Below, piece by piece: positions 43,987 to 52,060 of a stretch of DNA of 52,584 nt. Within the stretch, counting starts at the first letter, position 1. Each line of letters begins with the position of its first letter. Source of the DNA: Bacteroidales bacterium. GTDB lineage: Bacteria; Bacteroidota; Bacteroidia; Bacteroidales; Paludibacteraceae. The notes below the pieces were generated by a model that ran no database searches, was not told the origin of the DNA, and was given only the letters and a program-made list of their open reading frames with translations. The stretch covers positions 1 to 52,584 of the forward strand of contig SUWZ01000019.1 in NCBI GenBank assembly GCA_015061185.1. The letters run 5' to 3'. A program made the translations under genes and the position numbers.

Positions 43987-44448
43987 ATGGATTTTTTGTT
44001 TATTCTCATTTACGTGGCAATTTTTGCTATTGGAGTCTATTTTGATGTTCGCAAGAAAAAAGCAGCGAAGGATAGCGTGGAGCGAGAAATTGCCACCCAT
44101 ACGCAGAAAAAAACAGCAAGTACGCCGGAGCAAAGAAGACGGAGCCTTTCTGAAGAAATTGCTCAAAAAGAGAAAGCTAAAAAAGAGTTGGAGAAGGTGG
44201 TAAAGCAAGTTAATGCTGCTAAATATGCAAGTGAACAGTTGCTTAAAGAGAAGTTGAAAAAACGAGAAAGTTCTGGTTTTATGGGAAGTAGTTCTCTTGA
44301 AGGAACCGGAGGTCTTTTTGACTTAAGGACAATGGCTGCAGAACCAGAGGAGGCTATGGATTTAGGTTTCTTATCAGAGTTGGATTCTCCCGAAGAGTTG
44401 AAAAAGGCATTTTTGTATTCGGAAATTTTAAACCGACGCTACAACTAA
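43987..44448 (+). CDS. Membrane-anchored coiled-coil protein of unknown function
   Basis: The 153-residue protein (ATG at 43987, MDFLFILIYVAIFAIGVYFD) starts with one transmembrane helix (about 3-20), followed at once by a positively charged RKKKAAK, so the rest should face the cytoplasm. Residues about 30-95 are highly charged and helical (SEEIAQKEKAKKELEKVVKQ), a likely coiled coil; the C-terminal part is acidic (AEPEEAMDLGFLSELDSPEE) and ends LYSEILNRRYN. No domain was recognised. The short acidic tail ending in YSEILNRRY is a feature of Bacteroidales homologues I have the impression of, but cannot name. The start lies 17 bases after the end of the B element. Confidence 0.7.
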   Translation: MDFLFILIYVAIFAIGVYFDVRKKKAAKDSVEREIATHTQKKTASTPEQRRRSLSEEIAQKEKAKKELEKVVKQVNAAKYASEQLLKEKLKKRESSGFMGSSSLEGTGGLFDLRTMAAEPEEAMDLGFLSELDSPEELKKAFLYSEILNRRYN

Positions 44449-44551
44449 GAGTTCCTTGAAGGAACTTGCTGAAATTACCATAGTTGAGGCAAAGTTTGGA
44501 GGTGGAACACTCAATTTTAGACAACACTTCGATTAAAATTGTAAATAGTCT

Positions 44552-45244
44552 ATGAAAAAGAGATTAGTTGTATTAACGGGAGCCGGGATTAGTGCAGAGA
44601 GTGGTATTCGTACATTTCGAGACTCTGATGGAATGTGGGAAGAGTATCGAGTGGAGGATGTAGCAACACCGGAGGGTTTCTTTAGAGATCCGGAGTTGGT
44701 ACTGAATTTCTACAACCGTATGCGACAGGATTTGAAGAATCATCATCCTAACTTTGCGCATGAGGCATTGGCTCAGTTGGAAAACAAGTATGACGTGTCT
44801 ATTATTACGCAAAACATTGATGACCTTCATGAGAGAGCCGGTAGTTCTGAAGTATTGCACCTCCATGGAGAATTGTTGAAAGCACGCTCAATTGATGATG
44901 AAAATTTGGTTGTTTCATTGCCTTTCGATTCGTTGGATATCGCATTAGGAGATAAAGCTCCGGATGGAGCTCAGTTGCGCCCTCATATAGTGTGGTTTGG
45001 AGAACCCGTTCCCAATATTGAGCTGGCAATCCAGTGGGTCCAAAAGGCCGATTTGTTCTTAATTATAGGGACATCTCTTTTGGTTTATCCTGCAGCGGGA
45101 TTGGTGCGTTATGTACCCTCAGGAATACCGATTTATCTCATTGACCCGAAAGAGGTTAAATTGCCGGTGAATACATCTGTAAACGTAATTCAAAAAGTTG
45201 CATCAGAAGGGATGAGAGAGTTTTTGAAGATGGTGGATGATTAA
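44552..45244 (+). CDS. cobB: Sir2-family NAD-dependent protein deacylase
   Basis: The 230-residue protein has the sirtuin core: TGAGISAESGIRTFRDSDGMW at about 9-29, ITQNIDDLHERAGSSEVLHL and the catalytic HGEL (about 103-106), VWFGEPVP (about 147-154) and IIGTSLLVYPAAGLV near 175. It removes acyl groups from lysines using NAD. The zinc-binding module normally following HGEL is replaced by a short loop, and the protein contains no cysteine at all, so it cannot have the usual Cys4 zinc site. The stop is five bases before a truncated family B remnant. Confidence 0.92.
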   Translation: MKKRLVVLTGAGISAESGIRTFRDSDGMWEEYRVEDVATPEGFFRDPELVLNFYNRMRQDLKNHHPNFAHEALAQLENKYDVSIITQNIDDLHERAGSSEVLHLHGELLKARSIDDENLVVSLPFDSLDIALGDKAPDGAQLRPHIVWFGEPVPNIELAIQWVQKADLFLIIGTSLLVYPAAGLVRYVPSGIPIYLIDPKEVKLPVNTSVNVIQKVASEGMREFLKMVDD

Positions 45245-45248
45245 GAAG

Positions 45249-45301
45249 TCTCCTCTCTTTTGCTCAGCAATTTTCTCGAAATAAATTTGTAGAACCCACC
45301 T
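45249..45301 (+). repeat. Truncated family B remnant (right end)
   Basis: CTCCTCTCTTTTGCTCAGCAATTTTCTCGAAAT, read in parts, matches the right third of family B, and the element ends TTTGTAGAACCCACCT. The stretch between the two CTCGAAAT repeats found in intact copies is missing, which suggests deletion by recombination between those repeats. The left half is absent. Confidence 0.65.
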
Positions 45302-45409
45302 GCAAAAAGTACAAAAAGGCGGTAGATGAACTGTGAGGTAATATTCTTCGAAAGGAATTGATAGAATCCGCTAAAAGCTAATTCAGAATAAATTATAAAT
45401 CTAGTTAAT

Positions 45410-47080
45410 ATGGCAGACGATAAAAAAGTTATTTTTTCGATGGTAGGTGTAAGTAAGACTTTTAATAATCAAAAGAAAGTGCTTAATAACATTTATCTAT
45501 CTTTTTTCTATGGAGCAAAAATTGGAATTATTGGTCTTAACGGCTCCGGAAAATCTACCTTAATGAAAATTATTGCAGGAGTTGAGAAATCGTACCAAGG
45601 TGAGGTTGTTTTTTCTCCGGGCTATTCTGTTGGCTATTTGGAACAAGAACCTAAGTTGGATGATGAAAAAACTGTTAAGGAGGTCGTTCAAGAAGGTGTT
45701 GCAGAAGTAGTCGGACTTCTGAAAGAGTTTGATGAGATAAATGAGAAATTTGCAGATCCGGATGCAGATTTTGATGCATTGATAGCTCGACAAGGAGAGT
45801 TGCAAGAATTATTGGATCAAGCAGATGCATGGAATCTGGACAATAAATTAGAGCGAGCAATGGATGCACTTCGTTGTCCACCAGAGGATGCTTTGGTGAA
45901 AAATCTCTCCGGAGGAGAACGGAGAAGGGTTGCTCTATGTCGTCTTTTGTTGAGTCAACCCGACATTTTGTTGTTAGATGAGCCGACCAACCATTTGGAT
46001 GCAGAGTCTATCGATTGGTTAGAACAGCACCTGCAGCAATACAAAGGAACAGTTATTGCAATTACGCACGATAGATATTTCTTGGATCATGTGGCAGGTT
46101 GGATTTTGGAGTTGGATAGGGGAGAAGGTATTCCGTGGAAAGGAAATTATTCCTCTTGGTTGGAACAAAAAACAAAACGGTTAGAACAAGAAGAGAAGCA
46201 AGCAAGTAAACGCAGAAAAACGTTAGAACGAGAATTGGAATGGGTGCGTATGGCTCCTAAAGCTCGTCAAGCTAAAGGTAAAGCACGTTTGAATGCATAC
46301 GACCAATTGTTGAACGAAGACCAAAAAGAGAGAGAGGAAAAATTAGAAATATTTATACCGAACGGACCTCGTTTGGGGGCGAAAGTTATTGAGGCAAAAG
46401 GGGTGAAAAAAGCCTTTGGAGATAGATTGTTATTCGATGATTTGAATTTTGTTTTGCCTCAGAATGGTATTGTAGGAATTATTGGTCCGAACGGAGCCGG
46501 AAAGACAACACTATTCCGTATGATTATGGGCTTGGAGAGTGTAGATGGAGGAACGTTTGAAGTGGGAGAGACTGTAAAAGTAGGGTATGCCGACCAATCC
46601 CATAAGGATATTGATCCGGAGAAAACGGTATATCAAGTAATATCTCAAGGCTCAGAATTTATTCGTTTGGGAGGTAAAGATGTAAATGCACGTGCATATT
46701 TGTCTCGATTTAATTTTACTGGGGGCGACCAAGAGAAAAAATGTGGTGTATTGTCGGGTGGAGAACGTAATCGTTTGCATTTGGCTCTTACCCTAAAATC
46801 GGATGCGAATGTATTGTTGTTAGATGAGCCTACCAATGATATTGATGTAAATACGTTGAGAGCATTGGAGGAGGGATTGACAAACTTTGCGGGATGTGCA
46901 GTGGTAATTTCTCACGACCGATGGTTCTTGGATCGTATCTGTACGCATATTTTGGCCTACGAGGGAGATTCCAATGTCTATTTCTATCAAGGCTCATATT
47001 CAGAGTATGAAGAACATAAAAAAGGACGTTTGGGCGATGTGGCTCCGAAACGAATTCGTTATAGGAAATTGATGGAATAA
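45410..47080 (+). CDS. ettA: ABC-F ATPase EttA (energy-dependent translational throttle)
   Basis: The 556-residue protein has two ABC domains and no membrane segment: Walker A GLNGSGKST (about 38-46) and GPNGAGKTT (about 360-368), signatures LSGGERRRVALCR (about 166) and LSGGERNRLHLAL (about 448), Walker B LLLDEPTNHLDAES and LLLDEPTNDIDVNT. Length and the start (KKVIFSMVGVSKTF) fit EttA, which binds the ribosomal E site and gates early elongation according to the ADP/ATP ratio. Other ABC-F roles are less likely. A terminator follows at 47101-47149. Confidence 0.93.
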   Translation: MADDKKVIFSMVGVSKTFNNQKKVLNNIYLSFFYGAKIGIIGLNGSGKSTLMKIIAGVEKSYQGEVVFSPGYSVGYLEQEPKLDDEKTVKEVVQEGVAEVVGLLKEFDEINEKFADPDADFDALIARQGELQELLDQADAWNLDNKLERAMDALRCPPEDALVKNLSGGERRRVALCRLLLSQPDILLLDEPTNHLDAESIDWLEQHLQQYKGTVIAITHDRYFLDHVAGWILELDRGEGIPWKGNYSSWLEQKTKRLEQEEKQASKRRKTLERELEWVRMAPKARQAKGKARLNAYDQLLNEDQKEREEKLEIFIPNGPRLGAKVIEAKGVKKAFGDRLLFDDLNFVLPQNGIVGIIGPNGAGKTTLFRMIMGLESVDGGTFEVGETVKVGYADQSHKDIDPEKTVYQVISQGSEFIRLGGKDVNARAYLSRFNFTGGDQEKKCGVLSGGERNRLHLALTLKSDANVLLLDEPTNDIDVNTLRALEEGLTNFAGCAVVISHDRWFLDRICTHILAYEGDSNVYFYQGSYSEYEEHKKGRLGDVAPKRIRYRKLME

Positions 47081-47100
47081 ACAATTTTAAGGAATTTTTA

Positions 47101-47149
47101 AAAGAGACTGTTTCAAAGAAAGTTTGATTCAGTCTCTTTTCATTTTTTT
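47101..47149 (+). terminator. Terminator of ettA
   Basis: AAAGAGACTG (47101-47110) pairs with CAGTCTCTTT (47130-47139), followed by T-rich sequence. Confidence 0.8.
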
Positions 47150-47324
47150 TATGATTTTCTCCCAAATTAACAAGGGAAGATTTAGAGTGTTACTATTCAT
47201 GACTTCTTAATTTATATTCTAAATTTCGCAAATAGTTAATTTTTTTTACAAATAGGATAGTTTTCCCTTTAATTTTTATTACTTTAGCACCCAAATATGA
47301 AATTAATAAACAATAAGATAATTT

Positions 47325-49046
47325 ATGAGTAAACCAAAGACAAAAGGATTGTGGAAAATTAACACACTCTTGACTATTGCAGGAAAAATGCAATGGATGA
47401 AATTGGATAAAGCAGCGAAGAACTGTAAAAAGGCACAAGAAAAGACATTACGTCAGATATTGGAATATGCAAAAGATTCTGTTTACGGGAAGGAGCATAA
47501 TTTTGCAAAGATTTTGGAGGCTAAGACACCTGAAGAGTTGTTCAAACGTTACCAAGAAAATGTAAAACCTAACGATTATGAAGATTTTCGTCCGTACGTA
47601 GAACGTCATAAAAATGGAGAGGAAAATGTTTTGTTCCCGGGAAAGCCTAAGATGTATGCAACAACATCAGGAACAACAAGCGAACCTAAATGGATTCCGA
47701 TTACCAATGAATATTATTCCAACATTTATAGTAAAATGACTAAAGTTTGGTTGTATTCTTTTATTAAGAATAGACCAAAAGTTTTTGAAGGTCCTATCGT
47801 ATCAATTGTCGGTAAGGCGATTGAAGGTGCTGCTCCTGATGGAACTGTATTTGGTTCTGTTTCGGGTGTAACACAACGTGATTGTCCTGAATTTATCAAG
47901 GTGATTTATACTGCACCTGCAGATGTATTCTCAATATCAGACTATAAATCACGTTACTATGTGATTATGCGTTTGGGTATTGAACATAATGTTCATTTGG
48001 TGGTAACTGCCAACCCTTCTACTATTGTTGAGATGCAGAAGAACGTGAATGAGTTCTTTGATGATTATGTAGAAGATATCGAAAAAGGAACAATCAGTAG
48101 AAAATTAGATATACCGGAAGATATCAGACAAAATATTATCAAAGCTAAGAATTTGAAACCTAATCCTGAGCGTGCAAAAGAGTTGAGAGAATTGAAAGCT
48201 AAATATGGAGAGGTGCTTCCAAAACATTATTGGCCGGATATGCAAATTTTGAATACATGGAAGTGTGGTAATACAAAATTCTATTTGGATAAATTCAAAG
48301 ATTCGTTCCCTTCTCAGATGTTACATCAGGAGTTTAGTTACTTCTCTTCAGAATGTCGAGCAGGTTTGGTTTTGGATGAAACAAATGGAACTGTATTGTT
48401 CCCTCACATGCACTATTTTGAATTTGTTGAGAAAGATGACTTGGAAAATCCAAATCCGAAATTCTTGCAATTGCATGAGTTGGAGTTAGGAAAACAATAT
48501 TGTCCGTACGTTACAACTTGGGCTGGTTTGTATCGTTACACAATGAGTGATTTGTTGGAAGTTGAAGGTTTTTATGGAACAATCCCGAAGGTACACATGG
48601 TGCAGAAAATCAATGGAATTGTAACAATGACCGGAGAAAAATTGCATGAAACTCAGTTCACTTCAGCGGTAGAAGAGACTGCAAAAGAGTTGAATATGCC
48701 GGTTAAATTCTTTATCGGATTTGCTGATATGAGTGTTTCTGCTTATCGTTTCTATTATGAATTTGAGAATCAAGAAACTACTCAAGAAGAGGCTGAGAAA
48801 TTTACTAAGGTTGTTGATGAAAAGTTGAAGAATAGAAATATGGAGTACCAAGCAAAACGCGATTCGTTGCGTGTGCATGATCCATATACTCATCTTCTCG
48901 TTTCTGAGTCGTTTGAAAAATTCAAAGCTCGTTGTATTGACGAGGGCGCTCGTGACGGACAATTTAAGTTGAATTTATTGTTGCAAGATGAGGCTCGTCA
49001 TGCTAAATTTAAAGATTTAGTTAAAGGGAGTCCTGTAAATTCATAG
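47325..49046 (+). CDS. GH3 auxin-responsive promoter family protein (acyl-adenylate amide synthetase-like)
   Basis: The 573-residue protein belongs to the GH3 family of acyl-adenylating enzymes. The ATP/AMP signature is MYATTSGTTSEPKWIPITNE (about 110-129); further family blocks include the GLYRYTMSDLLEVEGFYG region (about 403-420) and TMTGEKLHETQFTSAVEE (about 433-450). Plant GH3 enzymes join amino acids to hormones; bacterial substrates are unknown. The last residues (VKGSPVNS) and the stop codon lie in sequence that matches the left end of a family B element, so the original C-terminus has probably been replaced. No signal peptide. Confidence 0.85.
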   Translation: MSKPKTKGLWKINTLLTIAGKMQWMKLDKAAKNCKKAQEKTLRQILEYAKDSVYGKEHNFAKILEAKTPEELFKRYQENVKPNDYEDFRPYVERHKNGEENVLFPGKPKMYATTSGTTSEPKWIPITNEYYSNIYSKMTKVWLYSFIKNRPKVFEGPIVSIVGKAIEGAAPDGTVFGSVSGVTQRDCPEFIKVIYTAPADVFSISDYKSRYYVIMRLGIEHNVHLVVTANPSTIVEMQKNVNEFFDDYVEDIEKGTISRKLDIPEDIRQNIIKAKNLKPNPERAKELRELKAKYGEVLPKHYWPDMQILNTWKCGNTKFYLDKFKDSFPSQMLHQEFSYFSSECRAGLVLDETNGTVLFPHMHYFEFVEKDDLENPNPKFLQLHELELGKQYCPYVTTWAGLYRYTMSDLLEVEGFYGTIPKVHMVQKINGIVTMTGEKLHETQFTSAVEETAKELNMPVKFFIGFADMSVSAYRFYYEFENQETTQEEAEKFTKVVDEKLKNRNMEYQAKRDSLRVHDPYTHLLVSESFEKFKARCIDEGARDGQFKLNLLLQDEARHAKFKDLVKGSPVNS

Positions 49047-49056
49047 TTTTAAATTA

Positions 49057-49137
49057 AGGCAGCTTCTATAAATCAAAAGTTTCTGAAATTGAATTTTTGA
49101 ACCGGAAATATATAATCGTAATTTATAGAAGTTGCCT
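49057..49137. repeat. Short B-like inverted-repeat element nested in family B
   Basis: An 81-bp element with ends AAGGCAGCTTCTATAAATCA and TAATTTATAGAAGTTGCCTT, a near-perfect inverted repeat, bounded by TA (49055-49056, 49138-49139). It interrupts the host B sequence between TTTTAAAT and AATAAGTACAAATCG. Confidence 0.8.
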
Positions 49138-49201
49138 TAAATAAGTACAAATCGTGGGTTGATAAACTTTTCGGTTCTTTTTGATCTATTTCGGTAGCTA
49201 T

Positions 49202-49260
49202 GAAGTTGTTTAAATTTTATTTCGAGCATATTTGAGAGCGATTTTAATTTAAACGGCTTC
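49202..49260 (+). repeat. Family A element, 59-bp deleted copy nested in family B
   Basis: GAAGTTGTTTAAATTTTATT and the CGAGCATATTTGAGAGCGAT arm run directly into AATTTAAACGGCTTC: both ends of A with the centre missing. It interrupts the B sequence before TTGTTTGTTAGTCGGTCA. A matching 3-bp duplication is not visible here (TAT against CGA), so the site has changed since insertion. Confidence 0.75.
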
Positions 49261-49395
49261 CGATTGTTTGTTAGTCGGTCATTGTGTTTGCATTGCTCCC
49301 TTCTTTTGCACGTCAATCAACTCGAAATTAAATCAAAAATTTTACGAAATAAATTTATAGAACTCACTTTAAGAAGTAATTCGCTCTATATAAGA

Positions 49396-50079
49396 ATGGA
49401 AGTTGATTTTAAAGGCATAAAAGCCGTTGTGTTTGATTTTGATGGCACATTGTATAATAATCGTCATTTCCCATTTTGGTTTGTTATGGCTGATTTGTCT
49501 GAAATCTTTATAATGAAAAAAGAAAGAACTTTCAGAAAAGATATGCAAGGTGTAGATTTGAAGACCAAGGAGGCGTTTGAAAAAGAGTTTTATGGACGTT
49601 TGGCTACTGCTAAGAAATGTTCATTTGAATCGGCAAAAGTATGGTATGAAAATGATTTTATGAATCGTTTTATATCGGTGTTGGAGAAACATTATTTTGC
49701 CAATGATAAGGTGGAAGAGGTTTTTGGAAAATTAAACCAAAAAGGAATAGCAACGGCAGTTTATTCTGATTATCCTATGCTCCCTCAGAGAATGAAGGCG
49801 GTAGGGTTGCCAGAGAATTTGACTCGTAATTGTTGGTGTGCGCCTACTATGGGTGCGTTTAAGCCTGCATGTCGTCCAATGTATGAAATTGCACAATCAT
49901 TGAGCGTTTCCTGCTCTGAAATTTTAATGGTGGGAGATAGAGAGGATACAGATGGTGAATCTGCTTTCTCTTGTGGTGCGAAGTTTGTTCGAATAAGAAA
50001 GAATGATAAAGATTATGGTGAATTGGATTATCCTTTTATGACTTGGGACGAATTTGCCAATAAGGTTCTTTCTTTATAG
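49396..50079 (+). CDS. HAD-superfamily phosphatase
   Basis: The 227-residue protein (ATG at 49396, MEVDFKGIKAVVFDFDGTLY) is a haloacid dehalogenase-type hydrolase. Motif I is DFDGTLY (14-20), motif II TAVYSDYP (about 128-135), the motif III lysine lies in GAFKPACRPMYEIA (about 158-171), and motif IV is LMVGDREDTDGESA (about 184-197). The phosphoglycolate phosphatase/beta-phosphoglucomutase group is nearest in form; substrate unknown. The longer ORF from 49264 would be translated from the B element, so the ATG 27 bases after the element end is preferred. A terminator shared with the convergent pectate lyase gene follows. Confidence 0.85.
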   Translation: MEVDFKGIKAVVFDFDGTLYNNRHFPFWFVMADLSEIFIMKKERTFRKDMQGVDLKTKEAFEKEFYGRLATAKKCSFESAKVWYENDFMNRFISVLEKHYFANDKVEEVFGKLNQKGIATAVYSDYPMLPQRMKAVGLPENLTRNCWCAPTMGAFKPACRPMYEIAQSLSVSCSEILMVGDREDTDGESAFSCGAKFVRIRKNDKDYGELDYPFMTWDEFANKVLSL

Positions 50080-50133
50080 TTAAGAGGGGTCTAAATCGTT
50101 TCTATAGATTGAAGCGTAATGATTTATAAGGAT

Positions 50134-50174
50134 AAAAAGGAGGGCATATCTATTTTGATACACCCTCTTTTTTT
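50134..50174. terminator. Bidirectional terminator between HAD gene and pectate lyase gene
   Basis: AAAAAGGAGGG (50134-50144) can pair with CCCTCTTTTT (50163-50172); there is an A run on the left and a T run on the right, so it can act in both directions. Confidence 0.7.
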
Positions 50175-50184
50175 GTTTCTCAGG

Positions 50185-51915
50185 TTACTCCCCAAAGATG
50201 GATACCAATTGGGATGTGTAATTTTGGATGGCTTGCATTAATTCGTTATTTACGGCATAGTCATCATCATCTTGACTATCATCAAATTCCCAAGCGAAAT
50301 CACCACCATTGATTCTTCCTGCCTCATTTTCTATAATTTCGACTAGTTTGTCGGTCGGGTCAGGTGTGTAACTATACATCACAGATGTATTGGTGTCAAA
50401 GTTGTTGTAACCGGTTGCTCCTTGTTTGCATTTTATATCAGAAGGTACAAGGTCGGTTCTGTTAGTGACTTCGTATGCGTCAAAGTCGCTGCTATTTTGT
50501 TGATAAGTGATGTATGATTTTTCACCACTCATATAGTTGTTAAACGATTTTATAATTCCACCATTTTCTCCTGAGAAAGTCCCGGAATCAGAACCTTGCA
50601 TTGAAATTAACATCGGATATTTACAGTTTCTAAAGTAATTATTTTCAACAAATGCACATGCTCCGTATGTAACCCCTACACCATACTTAGAAACGCCATC
50701 GTAGTAGTTGTTGTAAATATGAACACTCATTGTTCGGATGCGAGGGTGGCGAGAATCCGAGTGGTCGAACCAATTGTGGTGGTACGAAATCCAATTTTCT
50801 CCGGTTTCAGATTTCATTCCGCAAAGAGACATCTTTCCCGAATCCCAAAAGTGATTATAAGAGATGGTGATATATTTTGAGTCATTTTTTAAGTCCATTG
50901 AACCATCGCCTTTCACTTGGTCAGCGTCACCTCCTGCAGTCCCATAAAAGATGTCGTTGTTATGAATCCAAATATTACTATTGGCAGTTTCCAATGCAAT
51001 GCCATCATCTCCGAAGAGCATAATAGCTAAGTTCCTGACTTCGATGCTACGGGCTCTATTACAGCGAATTCCGAATCCATAACACACAGCATCCTCTCCA
51101 ATACCTTCTATAGTAATATTTTGAACCGGTTTGTCGGTAGAACTCGCTTTGATAAGAAGATTGTTGGTATCGCCGGACTCGTTTATGCCGTCAATGGAAA
51201 TTTTCCCGATAAGGCGTAGGCAGATGGGGCGGGATTCATATCCCTTTTGCAAAGCTTTCAAAATAGCACTGATGCCGACACATTCTGTAAATCCTGTTGA
51301 AGAAGTTTGTACCGACAAAGAGATTGAGCTTTTGCTTTTTTCGGTGATGTATAGAATAACAGCATTCTCTTTTAACGAACCATCATTATTATAGGCACCA
51401 ACTCCTGTGTTGTTGTTGAAATGTGCAAACCCTTCTCTGTTGTGGGATTTTGTGGAGATGGAGGTGACAGATGCCTTATTCCCCTCTTTCCCCTTCTCTA
51501 CAGGAACAATTTTTAGGTCGTAGGAGCCGGCAGGTAATCCCGGGATGTCAGCACGAATGTAGGAACCATAGTTTCTGATTAACATTTTGTCGATAGCGGA
51601 GTAAGAATTTGCCTCCTTGTTTTTGTAGTAAACATTGTAGTCGGAAGCCCCATTTAGCGGAGTCCATTCAACAAATCCGGATTCAAACCAACCTCCCGAA
51701 CGAGTAATCTGAACAGAGTCTGTAAACGATACAGAAGGATTAGAAGAGGAGGAGTCGGGAGGAGTTACCTCTTTTTTGACAAATACGATACTATCAACAT
51801 CAGAAGTTGGATAATCAACAGTAGTGCCATCGCTCATGTAAATAACAAAACTATTTTGAGCCCAAAGAAAAGTTACGGTAATCATTAATATACCGAGAAG
51901 AAATAATTTTTTCAT
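50185..51915 (-). CDS. Secreted pectate lyase (PL1 family) with N-terminal fibronectin-like domain
   Basis: The 576-residue protein has a signal peptide (1-19), a short Bacteroidales surface-protein motif (VIYMSDGTTVDYPTSDVDSI at 24-43), a fibronectin type III-like domain (about 64-155) and a parallel beta-helix catalytic domain (about 185-480). PL1 markers: the Ca-binding stretch DADQVKGDGSMDL (330-342), ITISYNHFWDSGKMSL (349-364) and the catalytic-arginine block HHNWFDHSDSRHPRIR (379-394). It should cleave polygalacturonate by beta-elimination outside the cell. No lipobox and no clear type IX sorting domain are seen; the C-terminus is acidic (DDSQDDDDYAVN). Confidence 0.9.
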   Translation of the reverse strand: MKKLFLLGILMITVTFLWAQNSFVIYMSDGTTVDYPTSDVDSIVFVKKEVTPPDSSSSNPSVSFTDSVQITRSGGWFESGFVEWTPLNGASDYNVYYKNKEANSYSAIDKMLIRNYGSYIRADIPGLPAGSYDLKIVPVEKGKEGNKASVTSISTKSHNREGFAHFNNNTGVGAYNNDGSLKENAVILYITEKSKSSISLSVQTSSTGFTECVGISAILKALQKGYESRPICLRLIGKISIDGINESGDTNNLLIKASSTDKPVQNITIEGIGEDAVCYGFGIRCNRARSIEVRNLAIMLFGDDGIALETANSNIWIHNNDIFYGTAGGDADQVKGDGSMDLKNDSKYITISYNHFWDSGKMSLCGMKSETGENWISYHHNWFDHSDSRHPRIRTMSVHIYNNYYDGVSKYGVGVTYGACAFVENNYFRNCKYPMLISMQGSDSGTFSGENGGIIKSFNNYMSGEKSYITYQQNSSDFDAYEVTNRTDLVPSDIKCKQGATGYNNFDTNTSVMYSYTPDPTDKLVEIIENEAGRINGGDFAWEFDDSQDDDDYAVNNELMQAIQNYTSQLVSIFGE

Positions 51916-52006
51916 TATTTTGTAATTTGAATTAAAAAGATAGCTACCTTAAATTTTTAGAGCAGCCTTATTAATATTTGTAGTTTGCGACCATAGATAT
52001 TAATCG

Positions 52007-52014
52007 CAAATATA
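52007..52014 (-). promoter_or_regulatory. -7 promoter element of the pectate lyase gene
   Basis: TATATTTG on the minus strand, a perfect TAnnTTTG match, 91 bases before the ATG at 51915; the -33 element is not clear. Confidence 0.5.
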
Positions 52015-52060
52015 AAGATAAATTGCAGATATAGGTAGTAAAGTTGTTATTTTTTTCTTA

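Larger units (their letters stand above)
49024..49369 (+). repeat. Family B element with two nested elements
   Basis: The left end (with its flank TTAAAGGGAGTCCTGTAAAT from 49021, then TCA) matches the B end with 19 of 23 bases and overlaps the 3' end of the GH3-type gene. B interior (GTTGATAAACTTTTCGG, TTAGTCGGTCATTGTG, ACTCGAAATTAAATCAAAAA) and right end (TTTATAGAACTCACTT) follow, split first by a B-like element at 49057-49137 and then by a short A element at 49202-49260. With both removed, about 204 bp remain, close to the 200 bp of the intact B copy at 52.2 kb. Confidence 0.8.

Noticed and set aside
45304-45409. Further B-type miniature repeat before ettA
   Set aside because: AAGGCGGTAGATGAA and GAATTGATAGAATCCGCT are only loosely similar to B ends and pair poorly, so I could not separate them from chance.
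51945-51990. Possible B-like ends (CTACCTTAA, AGCAGCCTTA) upstream of the pectate lyase gene
   Set aside because: Both motifs point the same way, so they do not form an inverted pair.
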